Source of the DNA: Gammaproteobacteria bacterium
Lineage (GTDB): Bacteria; Pseudomonadota; Gammaproteobacteria; DSM-16500
NCBI GenBank assembly: GCA_021325575.1
Contig: JAJPGW010000004.1
Coordinates: 168,633 to 232,632 of the forward strand
DNA length: 64,000 nucleotides
Direction of reading: 5' to 3'
Shown: positions 9,779 to 19,889 of the stretch, one piece after another
Layout: each line of letters starts with the position of its first letter
How positions within the stretch are numbered: position 1 is the stretch's first letter
Made by a program: the position numbers and the translations under genes
Notes under the pieces: generated by a model
Told to the model about the DNA's origin: nothing
What the model saw: the letters and a program-made list of their open reading frames with translations, nothing else
Databases searched by the model: none

Positions 9779-10162
9779 GTGGCGAAATTTTTTTCTAAAT
9801 CAAATTCAGGTGCCAAAAATTCGGTCGAAATTACAAATAAAATAAAACGATGCCTGTGGGATGAGCATGGTATTACATTAAGAGATTTTAAAGCGGAAAT
9901 GGATGGTTTTTATGTCGAAAGTAGCAAGGATAAGCTTAATGATGTGTATGTCAACATCTCAAATATTAATAATCCAAAATATAACAGAAATAAATTAGCA
10001 GGTTGGTTGAAAGATTTAGGTATCAAGGTATATCGTCTGGATGAGGATAAAGTCCAAGTGCCCTATCAATCGATTGGCATGATCATCGATTTATATGATG
10101 AATTGGAGCATCGGTTTAATGTGGATCAAGAGGCGGATATGAGACAGGCGGTTGCTTTATAA
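9779..10162 (+). CDS. Conserved-looking protein of unknown function, 127 residues
   Basis: A soluble, mixed-charge protein with no signal peptide or membrane segment and no family I recognise. The start is GTG 9779, with GAGGTG 4-9 bp upstream. The second half (GWLKDLGIKVYRLDEDKVQV) looks like a compact alpha/beta fold. It is divergent from the metallophosphoesterase gene across 109 bp, and a strong hairpin follows its stop codon. Confidence 0.65.
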   Translation: MAKFFSKSNSGAKNSVEITNKIKRCLWDEHGITLRDFKAEMDGFYVESSKDKLNDVYVNISNINNPKYNRNKLAGWLKDLGIKVYRLDEDKVQVPYQSIGMIIDLYDELEHRFNVDQEADMRQAVAL

Positions 10163-10208
10163 TTCTTATCCGTTTTGTCATCCTGTAAATTGTTCAGGCC
10201 CCGTTTAT

Positions 10209-10241
10209 TGTCATGCCAGCTAAAAGCATGCTGGCATGACA
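10209..10241. repeat. Perfect 12-bp hairpin (REP-like) between convergent genes
   Basis: TGTCATGCCAGC and its exact reverse complement are separated by a 9-nt loop. It sits between the convergent 127-residue gene and prpD and could stop transcription from both sides, although the T-run is poor. A related, less perfect copy occurs at 16563-16590, so it looks like a small dispersed palindrome. Confidence 0.75.
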
Positions 10242-10251
10242 CAGGAAAAAA

Positions 10252-11694
10252 TTATAAAAATTTCTCAATAAATTCATTCACCGGCATTTTTTCCAACGCA
10301 TCTTGGTTCAAGAATAATTCTTTAAGTTGCTGAACCTCAGCACCTGAATAATGCGTTGTCATGTTGTTCTCGAATTTTTTGATCAGCAACGGAATGCCTT
10401 CTTCGCGTCGGCGCAAATGACCAATCGGATATTCCACTGTGATTTTGTCGGTCTTACTGCCATCTTTAAAATAAATTTGAATCGAATTCGCAATCGAACG
10501 TTTGTTTGCATCTAAATAATCTTTAGAAAATTGCAGATCTTCTTGCACGATCATTTTTTCGCGCAAGTTGTCAATGCGAGGATCTTTGGCAAATTCATCT
10601 TGGTAATATTCTGCTTTTAAATCGCCGAAAATCAATCCAGCCGCAACCATATACTGCAAACAATGATCGCGATCAGCATAATTATGCAATGGGCCGGTTT
10701 TGCTTATGATACGTACAGCCGATTCTTGTGTCGTCATGACAATTTTTTCTATTTGATCAAAACGATTTTTAACATCGTTATGCAAGCGGATCGCGCATTC
10801 AACCGCCGTTTGCGCGTGAAATTCAGCAGGAAAAGAAATTTTATATAAAATATTTTCCATGACGTAGGAATCCAATGGGCGCGGAATACTAAGTTTTTCA
10901 CCGCGTAACATGACATCATTAAATCCCCATTTTTTAGCAGAAAGGGCGCTGCGATAGCCCATTTCTTTTTTCAATACCATCCAGGCTAAGCGCACAGCAC
11001 GGCTGGTGGCATCGCCTGCCGCCCAGGATTTGCGAGAGCCTGTGTTCGGGGCATGACGATAAGTTCGTAAACTCTGTCCATCAATCCAAGCGTGTGATAA
11101 CACGTTCACGATGTCATCGTAATTTCCGCCCCAAAGTTGCATGGCTACGGCTGCAGATGCAACCTTCACAAAAATCACATGATCAAACCCGATGCGATTA
11201 AAACCATTTTCAAGTGCAAGCACGCCTTGAATTTCATAAGCTTTGATCATCGCGGTCAAAACATCTTTCATGGTGAGCGGAGATTTTTTTGCTGCAACAT
11301 TATTTCGGCTAACAAAATCAGCCACTGCCAAAATTGCACCTAAATTATCAGAAGGGTGGGCCCATTCGGCAGCAAGCCAAGTATCATTAAAATCCAACCA
11401 GCGCACCATCGCGCCAATATCAAATGCCGCTTGAATCGGATCCAAAATATATTGTGTGCCGGGCACGCGTGCGCCATTTGGAACAATAGTGCCTGGTACC
11501 ACAGGGCCAAGCAATGCAGTACATTTCGGATATTTTAAAGCGAGAAACGCGCAACCTAACGCATCCATCAAGCAATATTTTGCTGTAGTATAGGCAAGTT
11601 TGCTGTTAATTGTTTTTTTAGACACATAATCAGCAATAGTCGCAAGCTCTGCATCAACAGCAGGGCGGACGTTAATATCCGTTGCACTTTCCAT
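10252..11694 (-). CDS. prpD: 2-methylcitrate dehydratase PrpD
   Basis: PrpD dehydrates 2-methylcitrate in the methylcitrate cycle for propionate breakdown. The 480-residue product has the MmgE/PrpD fold, with DALGCAFLALKYP near the start, DFNDTWLAAEWAHPSDNLG in the active-site region, and the conserved RTYRHAPNTGSRKSWAAGDA segment. ATG 11694 is chosen over ATG 11724, which overlaps prpC by 26 bp. GAGGA lies 8 bp before 11694 and forms part of the prpC stop region, so the two genes are translationally close. It is the last gene of the prpB-prpC-prpD operon. An AcnD/PrpF pair is not present here, which fits use of the PrpD-type enzyme. Confidence 0.95.
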   Translation of the reverse strand: MESATDINVRPAVDAELATIADYVSKKTINSKLAYTTAKYCLMDALGCAFLALKYPKCTALLGPVVPGTIVPNGARVPGTQYILDPIQAAFDIGAMVRWLDFNDTWLAAEWAHPSDNLGAILAVADFVSRNNVAAKKSPLTMKDVLTAMIKAYEIQGVLALENGFNRIGFDHVIFVKVASAAVAMQLWGGNYDDIVNVLSHAWIDGQSLRTYRHAPNTGSRKSWAAGDATSRAVRLAWMVLKKEMGYRSALSAKKWGFNDVMLRGEKLSIPRPLDSYVMENILYKISFPAEFHAQTAVECAIRLHNDVKNRFDQIEKIVMTTQESAVRIISKTGPLHNYADRDHCLQYMVAAGLIFGDLKAEYYQDEFAKDPRIDNLREKMIVQEDLQFSKDYLDANKRSIANSIQIYFKDGSKTDKITVEYPIGHLRRREEGIPLLIKKFENNMTTHYSGAEVQQLKELFLNQDALEKMPVNEFIEKFL

Positions 11695-11698
11695 TTTT

Positions 11699-12817
11699 TT
11701 ATCCTCGTTCGGTGATGGGTTCATAAGCGTGTGGCTGTGGTCCTGTGTAATTGGCTTCGGGGCGAATTAAGCGATTATCTTTGCGTTGTTCAATGATGTG
11801 CGCACTCCAGCCAGCGATGCGTGACATCACAAATAATGGAGTGAACATGTCCGTTGGGATACCGCAAAAATGATAAGCAGTGGCGCTATAAAAATCTAAG
11901 TTTGGAAATAATTTTTTTTCATCCCACATGACTTTTTCGATGCGTTCAGAAATGGGATAAAGTTTTTTATCATTGGCTTGTTCGGATAATTTTTTCGACC
12001 ATTCTTTAATAATATCCGATCGGGGATCCGAAATTTTATAAACTCGGTGACCAAATCCCATGATTTTCGCTTTTTCAGCGAGCATCACACGAATGCCGTG
12101 TTCCGCATCGTCTGGATTTTTAAATTTTTCGATTAATTCCATGGCTGCCTCGTTCGCACCACCATGCAAAGGTCCGCGCAATGTGCCAATGCCTGAAACA
12201 ATCGCAGAATAAAAATCCGATTCAGTGGATGTCGTTACTCGTGCTGCAAACGTAGAGGCATTAAATTCATGCTCAGCATATAAAATTAAAGAGACATCCA
12301 GAACGCGTTCTTGCAGCGGATCCGGTTTTTTATCATGCAATAAATGTAAAAAATAACCGGCAATGTGTTTTTCATCTGAGGTGGTTTTGATGCGTTTGCC
12401 CTCTTTATGAAAATGGTACCAGTAGAGCAACATGCTTGGCACGCATGAAATTAAACGATCAGCAATATCTTGCGGACCATATTGTGGCGTTTCCGGTTCC
12501 AGTGTGCCCAACATGGAACAGCCGGTGCGCAATACATCCATTGGATGCGCTTTCGCAGGAATCGATTCGAGAACTGTTCGTAACGGTTCAGGCAAACCGC
12601 GCAGCATCATTAATTTTTCTTCGTAGGCTTGTAATTCACTGCGACTCGGAAGCTCACCATGAATCAATAAGTGTGCGACTTCTTCGAAACACGCATATTC
12701 AGCCAGATCATGAATGGAAAACCCTCGATAATTTAAGTCCATTCCTTCTTTTCCGACTGTGCTGATCGCGGTTTCTCCAACGACAATGCCTGCTAATCCA
12801 CCGGTTTTTTTAGTCAT
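11699..12817 (-). CDS. prpC: 2-methylcitrate synthase PrpC
   Basis: PrpC condenses propionyl-CoA with oxaloacetate. The 372-residue protein is a short, type II-like citrate synthase family member. Visible motifs are GPLHGGANEAAM around residue 220 and GFGHRVYKISDPRS around 260, which supply the catalytic histidines, and a C-terminal arginine-rich stretch (RPEANYTGP). It starts 3 bp after prpB, with AAGGAA about 8 bp before the ATG. The operon context separates it from ordinary citrate synthase. Confidence 0.95.
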   Translation of the reverse strand: MTKKTGGLAGIVVGETAISTVGKEGMDLNYRGFSIHDLAEYACFEEVAHLLIHGELPSRSELQAYEEKLMMLRGLPEPLRTVLESIPAKAHPMDVLRTGCSMLGTLEPETPQYGPQDIADRLISCVPSMLLYWYHFHKEGKRIKTTSDEKHIAGYFLHLLHDKKPDPLQERVLDVSLILYAEHEFNASTFAARVTTSTESDFYSAIVSGIGTLRGPLHGGANEAAMELIEKFKNPDDAEHGIRVMLAEKAKIMGFGHRVYKISDPRSDIIKEWSKKLSEQANDKKLYPISERIEKVMWDEKKLFPNLDFYSATAYHFCGIPTDMFTPLFVMSRIAGWSAHIIEQRKDNRLIRPEANYTGPQPHAYEPITERG

Positions 12818-12820
12818 GAG

Positions 12821-13693
12821 TTAGTTTCCTTGTCCAAACAATTCATCTAATTTTTTCTCGTAAGAATGATAATCCAAAACGGTATATAATTCTTCACGAG
12901 TTTGCATTTGATCGAGTAAAAATTTCTGTGTGCCTTCGGTGCGTATCGTTTGATAAGTGTTTAATGCAGCAAAATTCATGGCGCGAAAAGCGCTTAAAGG
13001 GTAGAGAATTAAACTGATGCCGCTATCGGCGAGTTCTTCTTTGGTAAATAAAGGGGTGACGCCAAATTCAGTAATATTGGCTAAAACAGGTACGCGGCAG
13101 ACTTTGGTGACCGCTTTATATTGTGCAAGTTCGCGAACACCTTCAAAAAAAATCATATCGGCGCCGCCATCGACGTAATCTTGAATTCGTTCGAGCGTTT
13201 TATCCAGATTTTCAAGTGCTAACGCATCAGTGCGCGCCATGATGACAAAAGAAGGATCGGTTCGTGCATCGACTGCGGCTTTAATGCGATCGACCATTTC
13301 ACCTGTTTCGACAACCCTTTTTTTAGGTCGATGACCGCAACGTTTTTCCTGGACTTGATCTTCGATATGAACCGCAGCAACGCCTGCGCGAATCATTTCG
13401 CGAATCGTGCGTTCAATGTTTAAAGCGCTGCCAAAGCCGGTGTCGATATCGACTAATAACGGTAAATCCACGCGTCCCGTGATGCGGCGGGCGTCTTCCA
13501 GGACTTCCGTGAGCGTTGTCATGCCTAAATCAGGCAAACCAAATGAGGCATTAGCAACCCCTGCGCCTGACAAATAAAGGGCGCGAAAACCTGCTTTTTG
13601 GGCTAATAGGGCAGAATAGGCATTGATGGTACCGACGATTTGCAGTGGCTTTTCTTCAGCGCAGGCTGCGCGAAACTTCATCCCTGGGGTCAT
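12821..13693 (-). CDS. prpB: 2-methylisocitrate lyase PrpB
   Basis: PrpB cleaves 2-methylisocitrate to pyruvate and succinate, the last step of the methylcitrate cycle. The 290-residue protein belongs to the ICL/PEP mutase superfamily. The catalytic loop [10 protein letters not shown] (about 115-124) carries the active-site cysteine, and [10 protein letters not shown] holds the metal-binding aspartates. GGAGG lies 9 bp before ATG 13693. It is the first gene of prpBCD. No PrpR regulator gene is adjacent; the divergent neighbour is a CBS protein, so control is unknown. Confidence 0.95.
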   Translation of the reverse strand: MTPGMKFRAACAEEKPLQIVGTINAYSALLAQKAGFRALYLSGAGVANASFGLPDLGMTTLTEVLEDARRITGRVDLPLLVDIDTGFGSALNIERTIREMIRAGVAAVHIEDQVQEKRCGHRPKKRVVETGEMVDRIKAAVDARTDPSFVIMARTDALALENLDKTLERIQDYVDGGADMIFFEGVRELAQYKAVTKVCRVPVLANITEFGVTPLFTKEELADSGISLILYPLSAFRAMNFAALNTYQTIRTEGTQKFLLDQMQTREELYTVLDYHSYEKKLDELFGQGN

Positions 13694-13887
13694 TATGATT
13701 GCCTCCGGCTTTGGACGGGAATTCTCCGTTTGGGCGTCGTTTTTGTCAATAAATAAGTGTCAAAGTCGGTAATAATATGATTTTTATAGAAAATATCTGA
13801 TCAAAATTTATGCTATGATGGTAATTGGCGCCGAATGATTTCAACCATTTGCGCTTTCTTTAAAAAAAACTCCTCGAGGAGGTATCT

Positions 13888-14304
13888 ATGCAAGCCAAAG
13901 ATGTCATGTCAACAAAACCAGAGTTTCTTCCTCCGACAGCGACACTGAAACAAGCGGCTGATCAAATGCAAAAACACGATTATGGTTTTATACCCATTGG
14001 TGAAAATGATCGTTTAATTGGTGCTGTGACCGATCGCGATTTAGCAGTGCGTGCAATTGCAAAAGGAAAGGATCCGACTAAAACCTCAGTAAAAGATGTT
14101 ATGTCAAAAGGGATTCAATATTGCCTGGAGGATGATAATTTAGAAGATGTAGCAAAAAAAATGGAAGATCTACAAATCCGTCGTTTAGTGGTGTTGAATA
14201 AAAATAAACGAATGACGGGAATTATTTCGCTATGTGATATTGCGACAAAAGGAGATGATGCAGATCTCTTGGCGGAAATAGAGGAAGCAATAACTAAACA
14301 TTAA
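13888..14304 (+). CDS. Tandem CBS-domain protein
   Basis: The 138-residue protein consists of two CBS domains, each opening with a DVMS motif (AKDVMSTKPEF near residue 3 and VKDVMSKGIQY near 68). The IGAVTDRDLAVRAIAKGKDP segment is typical of stand-alone CBS pairs, which sense adenine nucleotides or similar ligands. It has an excellent Shine-Dalgarno (GAGGAGG, 7 bp from the ATG) and a terminator right after. It is divergent from prpB across 194 bp. Any link to propionate metabolism is speculation from position. Confidence 0.9.
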   Translation: MQAKDVMSTKPEFLPPTATLKQAADQMQKHDYGFIPIGENDRLIGAVTDRDLAVRAIAKGKDPTKTSVKDVMSKGIQYCLEDDNLEDVAKKMEDLQIRRLVVLNKNKRMTGIISLCDIATKGDDADLLAEIEEAITKH

Positions 14305-14322
14305 AAATGGGAAAATAAAAAC

Positions 14323-14349
14323 AAACCCCGCGTCTCTGCGGGGTTTTTA
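14323..14349. terminator. Bidirectional terminator between CBS gene and hydrolase gene
   Basis: The stem AAACCCCGC / GCGGGGTTT with a GTCTCT loop is flanked by A-rich sequence on one side and T-rich on the other. It can therefore end both the CBS transcript and the convergent hydrolase transcript, whose stop codon abuts it. Confidence 0.9.
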
Positions 14350-15006
14350 TTAGTTTAAATATTTTATAAACCAATCGCGCGCTAATTTCGCGACTTCATC
14401 CAGTGTGCCGGGCTCTTCAAATAAATGAGTGGCGCCCGGAACAATTTCTAGTTTTTTCACGCAATGCATTTTTTCATAAGCGTTTTGATTTAAGTCAATG
14501 ACGATAGTGTCATCGCCGCCGACGATTAATAAAGTCGGTGCTTGAACTTCGGAAAGGGCATTACCTGCTAAATCGGGGCGTCCACCGCGGGAAACTACGG
14601 CTTTAATTTTTTTGTTCATTGCGGCAGCGGCGATTCCTGCGCCGCCTCCGGTGCTTGCGCCGAAATAGCCGATGGAAAATTTTTCAGAGGAATTTTTTTC
14701 GATCCAATCTGTCGCCGCTAGCAAGCGCGATGCTAAAAAAGGAATGTTAAAACGCAGGGAGGCATTGATGGCATCAAATTCTTCTTCTTCCGGTGTAAAA
14801 AGATCAAATAAAAAAGTTGCGATGTTTGCATCTTGTAACATTTTCGCGACGTATTGATTGCGTTTGCTGAAGCGGCTGCTGCCGCTGCCGTGGGCAAATA
14901 ATACTATGCCTTTTGCCAATTTTGGAATGAAAAGCAATCCTTGGAGTTGCACATTTTCAGCAGGAAAGGTAATGTCGTGGAGGGTGTTTTCTGGAAATTT
15001 TGTCAT
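14350..15006 (-). CDS. Alpha/beta hydrolase, dienelactone-hydrolase-like
   Basis: The 218-residue protein has a small alpha/beta hydrolase fold. LFAHGSGSSRFSKRNQYVA near residue 35 forms the oxyanion region, GYFGASTGGGAG near 115 carries the nucleophile Ser, VGGDDTIV holds the acid Asp, and GATHLFEEPG holds the catalytic His near residue 193. This matches the DLH-like group often coded beside phosphoribosyltransferases, whose substrate is unknown. No signal peptide is visible. It is co-directional with glpK, which lies 21 bp upstream, so the two probably share a transcript. Confidence 0.85.
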   Translation of the reverse strand: MTKFPENTLHDITFPAENVQLQGLLFIPKLAKGIVLFAHGSGSSRFSKRNQYVAKMLQDANIATFLFDLFTPEEEEFDAINASLRFNIPFLASRLLAATDWIEKNSSEKFSIGYFGASTGGGAGIAAAAMNKKIKAVVSRGGRPDLAGNALSEVQAPTLLIVGGDDTIVIDLNQNAYEKMHCVKKLEIVPGATHLFEEPGTLDEVAKLARDWFIKYLN

Positions 15007-15027
15007 GAAAAATCCTTTTTTTAAAAA

Positions 15028-16503
15028 TCAGGGATGAACAATTCTCGCAATCGCATTTTTCCAGCCGTCATAGAACGCGTCCGTTTGTGTTTTATTTAAT
15101 TTAGGCGAAAAACTGGTTTGCGCGCTCCAAAGGTGAGTAATTTCTTCGAGTGATTGATAAATTCCAGCGTGTAATCCCGCCAAAAATGCGGCGCCTAGCG
15201 CGCTTGTTTCAATGCAGCGTGGTCTTTGCACGGTTGTGTTTAACATATCAGCAAGAAATTGCAGCATCCAACTATTGGCCGACATGCCACCATCGACACG
15301 TAAAAAAGTAACGTGATCACCCATTAGCGTCAGAAGATCTCGTGTTTGATAACAAACTGCTTCAAGGGCTGCACGCGCAATTTGAGCGGGACCACTTTTG
15401 CGTGTCAGTCCAAGCAATGCGCCACGTGCATCAGGATTCCAGTGAGGTGCGCCAAGTCCTGTAAAAGCAGGAACTAAATAAACGCCTTCGGTATCCGGAA
15501 TGCTACGCGCAAGCAGTTCCGTTTCATCAGCGGTTTTAATTAATTTTAAAGTGTCACGTAACCACTTAACGGTAACGCCTGCTGAAAAAATACTGCCTTC
15601 TAATCCATAAGTGCATTTGCCATTTAAACGATAGGCGATGGTCGATAATAAACGATTTTGGGAATAAGTGGGTTCCAGGCCGGTATTTAAAAGCATAAAA
15701 CAACCCGTACCATAAGTACTTTTAACCATGCCAGGTTCAAAACAGGCTTGTCCAACCGTCGCAGCTTGCTGATCGCCTGCAACGCCAGTGATTGGGATTT
15801 TTTCGCCGAGAATTTCTTTATCGATTTCACCGAAATGGGCGCTGCAATCTTTCACTTCGGGTAAAAGTTGTTCGGGAATATTCAGTGCGGTTAAAATTTC
15901 TTTGTCCCAAGTTTGCGTATGAATATTAAATAACATTGTGCGCGAGGCATTGGTTGCATCGGTTGCATGAGATTTTCCTTTGGTTAATTTCCAAAGTAAA
16001 AAAGTATCGACTGTGCCAAAGGCTAATTCACCGTTTTCAGCTTTTTTGCGCGCATCAGGAATCGTTTCGAGTAACCACATGATTTTGGTCGCAGAAAAAT
16101 AAGGGTCAAGCAAGAGGCCGGTTTTTTCCTGGAGTTTTGATGCAATGTTTTCAGCGCTTAATTTTTTGCAAAGTTCACTAGTACGTCGATCCTGCCAAAC
16201 GATCGCAGGATAAATTGGTTGACCCGTTTGTCTGTCCCAAATAATAGTTGTTTCCCGCTGATTGGATATGCCAACGCAGGCAATATTTTTTGGTGAAAGA
16301 GCGCTTTTTTTTAAAACTTCGCGGCAACATAGAATAGTATTTTCATACATTTCGTTAGCATCTTGCTCAACCCACCCTGAGCGGGGAAAAGATTGTTTTA
16401 AATCGACTAGATGTTGGCTGACTAAAGTGCCGTTTTTGCTAAAAATAATGGCGCGCGAGCTCGTCGTGCCTTGGTCTATGGCGAGGAGATAGTGCTGAGT
16501 CAT
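15028..16503 (-). CDS. glpK: Glycerol kinase GlpK
   Basis: GlpK phosphorylates glycerol to sn-glycerol-3-phosphate using ATP. The 491-residue product has all FGGY-kinase landmarks: AIDQGTTSSRA at the N-terminus, GISNQRETTIIWD near 80, the glycerol-binding IVWQDRRT, and DGGMSANSWMLQFLADML near the C-terminus. ATG 16503 is chosen over an ATG 12 codons upstream because AAGGA lies 5 bp before it and homologues start with this MT-x-x-Y pattern. No glpF or glpD is adjacent. The cytoplasmic GDPD at 2.8 kb would supply the same product. Confidence 0.97.
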   Translation of the reverse strand: MTQHYLLAIDQGTTSSRAIIFSKNGTLVSQHLVDLKQSFPRSGWVEQDANEMYENTILCCREVLKKSALSPKNIACVGISNQRETTIIWDRQTGQPIYPAIVWQDRRTSELCKKLSAENIASKLQEKTGLLLDPYFSATKIMWLLETIPDARKKAENGELAFGTVDTFLLWKLTKGKSHATDATNASRTMLFNIHTQTWDKEILTALNIPEQLLPEVKDCSAHFGEIDKEILGEKIPITGVAGDQQAATVGQACFEPGMVKSTYGTGCFMLLNTGLEPTYSQNRLLSTIAYRLNGKCTYGLEGSIFSAGVTVKWLRDTLKLIKTADETELLARSIPDTEGVYLVPAFTGLGAPHWNPDARGALLGLTRKSGPAQIARAALEAVCYQTRDLLTLMGDHVTFLRVDGGMSANSWMLQFLADMLNTTVQRPRCIETSALGAAFLAGLHAGIYQSLEEITHLWSAQTSFSPKLNKTQTDAFYDGWKNAIARIVHP

Positions 16504-16562
16504 GGCTTCCTTAGGATTGTGTTTGTGATTTATTAACAAGTATAAATGAATCGTGCAGATTT

Positions 16563-16590
16563 TGTCATGCCAGGGAAAGCAGGCATGATA
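16563..16590. repeat. REP-like hairpin in the glpK / MFS divergent gap
   Basis: TGTCATGCC pairs with GGCATGATA through one G-T wobble across a 10-nt loop. It resembles the perfect hairpin at 10209-10241 (same TGTCATGCC arm). It lies in the 188-bp region between the divergent glpK and transporter genes and is probably a decayed copy of that repeat. Confidence 0.5.
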
Positions 16591-16691
16591 ATTTAAGATA
16601 CAAAATTATGAAGCAGCTATTTTTTTGTACCTGTGGCGCCGTTTGTTAAAAAATGCGAGAATAATTTTCTGATTTCAGTTGGATTTTTCTT

Positions 16692-17882
16692 ATGCGGCCC
16701 TCTTTGCTATTTCCCTTATTATTAGTTTTTTATGAAATGGGCGGCTATCTTTCTAATGATATGTATCTGCCAGCTTTGCCCAGCATGATGACTGAGTTAA
16801 ATATCTCGCAGGCTCTGGTTCAGCTGACACTAACGACCTGGTTTTTAGGCTCTGCATCGATGCAGCTTATTGTAGGGCCGCTTTCAGATCGATTTGGGCG
16901 AAGGCCGATTGTGTTATTGGGTGGAATTTTTTATGTCATTACATTGTGTATCTGTGCGTTAACAAGCGATATTCACACGATGCTGCTTGCGCGATTTATT
17001 CAAGGGGTGATGGTATCGGTTGTAGTTGTTGCAGGTTATGCGAGTATTCATGAGCTTTATGATCAAACTCATGCGATCCGAGTGCTTGCGACCATGAATA
17101 GTGTCATAGTGATTGCGCCTGCGTTTGGGCCTTTGGTTGGAAGTGTGCTGCTGAATTTTATGGATTGGCGAGGGTTATTTTGGATATTGGCGATTTGGGC
17201 TTTTCTTGCGACGTCTCTGCTCGCAAAATGGATGCCTGAAAGTCATCCGGTAGAAAAACGTCAACCTTTAAATCTGAAAAAAATTACCAAAAATTATTTT
17301 ACCATTCTCACAACGTGGCGGTTTAACACCTTGATGTTATCGTTTTGTTTTACTTTTTTAGGATTTATTGCTTGGCTGACGACAGGGCCTTTTATTATTT
17401 CGCAAGAATTTCATAAAAGCGTGTTGGTTTTCGGTATTTGTCAGACGATAATTTTCATGTTTTATATCGGCGCGAACCAACTCGTTAAAAAATTAATGGA
17501 AAAATTTAGTGTACAGACGCTCATTTGGTTTGGACTGAGTGTCACGGTCCTGGGTGGAATAATTTCTGTCGTATTTACGTTGTTATTTCCCGATTTTTTG
17601 CCGGGATTAATTATTGGCATGAGTATATATTCGCTAGGTAGTGGATTTTCATTTTCACCACTCAATCGACTGGCAGTAGAAGCAACTAATGAACCCATGG
17701 GCGTGCGGATTGCAATGAGTTCTACTTACATGACACTGTTTGGAGTGTTAGGAAGTATCTCAGGCAGTCTTTTTTATACGGGAGCGATGAGTTCATTGGC
17801 TTATGTTTTATTTGCTACCGGTCTATTAGCAATGATTTTTAGAATGTTGACGAATTTGCGCCCGATGGTCGAAAAAATTTAA
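16692..17882 (+). CDS. MFS drug-resistance transporter, Bcr/CflA type
   Basis: The 396-residue protein has twelve predicted membrane helices. The N-terminal half carries the DHA1 family pattern: DMYLPALPSM near residue 24, then LSDRFGRRPIVLLGG (motif A) near 63 and a motif C-like APAFGPLVG near 142. These place it with the Bcr/CflA branch of proton-driven exporters (bicyclomycin, sulfonamide, chloramphenicol). The substrate cannot be told. There is only a weak ribosome binding site. It is divergent from glpK. Confidence 0.9.
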   Translation: MRPSLLFPLLLVFYEMGGYLSNDMYLPALPSMMTELNISQALVQLTLTTWFLGSASMQLIVGPLSDRFGRRPIVLLGGIFYVITLCICALTSDIHTMLLARFIQGVMVSVVVVAGYASIHELYDQTHAIRVLATMNSVIVIAPAFGPLVGSVLLNFMDWRGLFWILAIWAFLATSLLAKWMPESHPVEKRQPLNLKKITKNYFTILTTWRFNTLMLSFCFTFLGFIAWLTTGPFIISQEFHKSVLVFGICQTIIFMFYIGANQLVKKLMEKFSVQTLIWFGLSVTVLGGIISVVFTLLFPDFLPGLIIGMSIYSLGSGFSFSPLNRLAVEATNEPMGVRIAMSSTYMTLFGVLGSISGSLFYTGAMSSLAYVLFATGLLAMIFRMLTNLRPMVEKI

Positions 17883-17981
17883 AAAAACTATTTTCAAAAA
17901 TAATTTTAAACGTTAGAATTTGGATTTTCCTGCCTCGCAAAAAAATTCTATCTTTCAAATAAAAATAATAAGGACGCCTCT

Positions 17982-19799
17982 ATGCATTCCGCGCAACGCA
18001 TATTACAAACTGTTTTTGGATATTCGGATTTTCGTAACAATCAAGCGGCCGTTATTCGGCACATGATTCAGGGTAATGATGCTTTAGTTTTGATGCCGAC
18101 AGGTGGTGGCAAATCACTCTGTTTTCAGATTCCTGCGATGGTGCGTGAAGGGGTTGGTATTGTGGTTTCACCTTTAATTGCATTGATGCAGGATCAAGTG
18201 GATGCTTTATTGCAACTGGGCGTCAAAGCAGCCTTATTGAATTCAAGTCTCGATGCGAAAAGTGCGATTGAAGTTGAAGAACGATTGCTAAATGGCGAAT
18301 TGGATTTGCTTTATGTGGCGCCTGAGCGATTGCTCACGCCGAAATTTTTGCAACTCATCAAACAAGTCAAAATCGCATTATTTGCGATTGACGAAGCGCA
18401 TTGCGTTTCACAATGGGGACACGATTTTCGGCCAGAGTATATTCAGCTTTCTGTGTTGCATGAGCAATTTCCGAATGTCCCGCGCATTGCGCTGACTGCA
18501 ACAGCGGATGAATCGACTAAACGCGAAATGATTGAAAAATTAGGATTAGCTTCCGCGCGTCAATTTATTTCGAGTTTTGATCGTCCGAATATTCGATACA
18601 CGATTGTCCCAAAACAAAATTCGCGGCAACAATTACTGGATTTTCTAGAAGAAAACCATAAAGGCGATGCGGGAATAATTTATTGTTTATCGCGCAAAAA
18701 AGTCGAAGAGTTATCCGAATGGTTAGTTGAAAAAGGCTGGGATGCGCTTCCTTATCACGCGGGATTGTCCACTGCGGTTCGACAAAAAAATCAGCGGCGA
18801 TTTATTCGCGAGGAAGGGTGCATTATCGTTGCAACCGTTGCATTCGGTATGGGAATTGATAAACCTAACGTGCGATTTGTAGCGCATCTCAATTTACCGA
18901 AAAGTATGGAAGGCTATTATCAAGAAACCGGTCGTGCTGGTCGCGATGGTTTGCCTGCTAATGCATGGCTTGCCTATGGTGTGACCGATGTTGTGATTTT
19001 GCGACAGATGTTAGGTGATTCTGAAGCCACTGAACAGCGCAAAAGAGTGGAGCGTAGTAAATTAGATGCCTTAGTTGGATTTTGTGAAACGACTTTATGT
19101 CGACGATTAGTGCTGCTGAATTACTTCGGCGAACATTTTCAGGCGCCCTGTCAAAATTGTGATAATTGTCTGCAGCCGGTCGCAACTTGGGATGGAAAAA
19201 TTGCCGCGCAAATGGCGCTTTCTTGTGTTTATCGAACGGGACAGCGTTTTGGTATTAAACATTTAATTGATGTGTTACTTGGAAAAAATACGCCGCAAAT
19301 TGAGCGGTTTGATCATGATAAGGTTTCAACTTTCGGCATTGGCAAAGCGCATTCGCAATCTGAATGGCAGAGTATCTTTCGTCAATTAATTACAGCGAAT
19401 TTATTAACCGTTGATGTGGATGGGTTTGGTAGCGTGCGCTTAACACAAAAAAGTGCTCCGATATTACGAGGTCAGGAAACGATTGCATTTCGAAAAGATC
19501 CTGAAAAATCTCGACGCAAATCAAAATCGTCTGAGAAAAAAGAACAAAAACATCGCGCCATTCCAAATGATTCCTTATGGCAAGCGCTTAAAAATAAACG
19601 GTTGGAATTAGCGCGTGAACAAGAAGTGCCGCCTTATGTGATTTTTCATGATAGCAGCTTGATTGAAATTCATGAGAAAAAACCAAAAACCTTGCAGGAA
19701 TTTGCTGAAATAAGTGGAGTTGGGCAAAGTAAGTTAAAACGATATGGGGCGGTATTTATTAAGCTCATGCGGGAAGCTTTATCATTATCGACTAGCTAA
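17982..19799 (+). CDS. recQ: ATP-dependent DNA helicase RecQ
   Basis: RecQ is a 3'-5' helicase acting in RecF-pathway recombination and replication restart. The 605-residue product has Walker [15 protein letters not shown] near 46, the DEAHC box near 145, [14 protein letters not shown], and the arginine-finger motif [10 protein letters not shown] near 319. The RecQ-Ct zinc site is seen as CETTLCRR followed by CQNCDNC near 373-396. An HRDC domain lies at about 525-600. Length and order match E. coli RecQ. It marks the last core gene before the accessory island. Confidence 0.97.
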   Translation: MHSAQRILQTVFGYSDFRNNQAAVIRHMIQGNDALVLMPTGGGKSLCFQIPAMVREGVGIVVSPLIALMQDQVDALLQLGVKAALLNSSLDAKSAIEVEERLLNGELDLLYVAPERLLTPKFLQLIKQVKIALFAIDEAHCVSQWGHDFRPEYIQLSVLHEQFPNVPRIALTATADESTKREMIEKLGLASARQFISSFDRPNIRYTIVPKQNSRQQLLDFLEENHKGDAGIIYCLSRKKVEELSEWLVEKGWDALPYHAGLSTAVRQKNQRRFIREEGCIIVATVAFGMGIDKPNVRFVAHLNLPKSMEGYYQETGRAGRDGLPANAWLAYGVTDVVILRQMLGDSEATEQRKRVERSKLDALVGFCETTLCRRLVLLNYFGEHFQAPCQNCDNCLQPVATWDGKIAAQMALSCVYRTGQRFGIKHLIDVLLGKNTPQIERFDHDKVSTFGIGKAHSQSEWQSIFRQLITANLLTVDVDGFGSVRLTQKSAPILRGQETIAFRKDPEKSRRKSKSSEKKEQKHRAIPNDSLWQALKNKRLELAREQEVPPYVIFHDSSLIEIHEKKPKTLQEFAEISGVGQSKLKRYGAVFIKLMREALSLSTS

Positions 19800-19889
19800 T
19801 TTTTTGTACAGAGCCTATTATTAATATTAGGGAGATCATAACGTTTAGGAGGGAGGAGTTCTTATAATTTATTGATTTACAGAGCATTT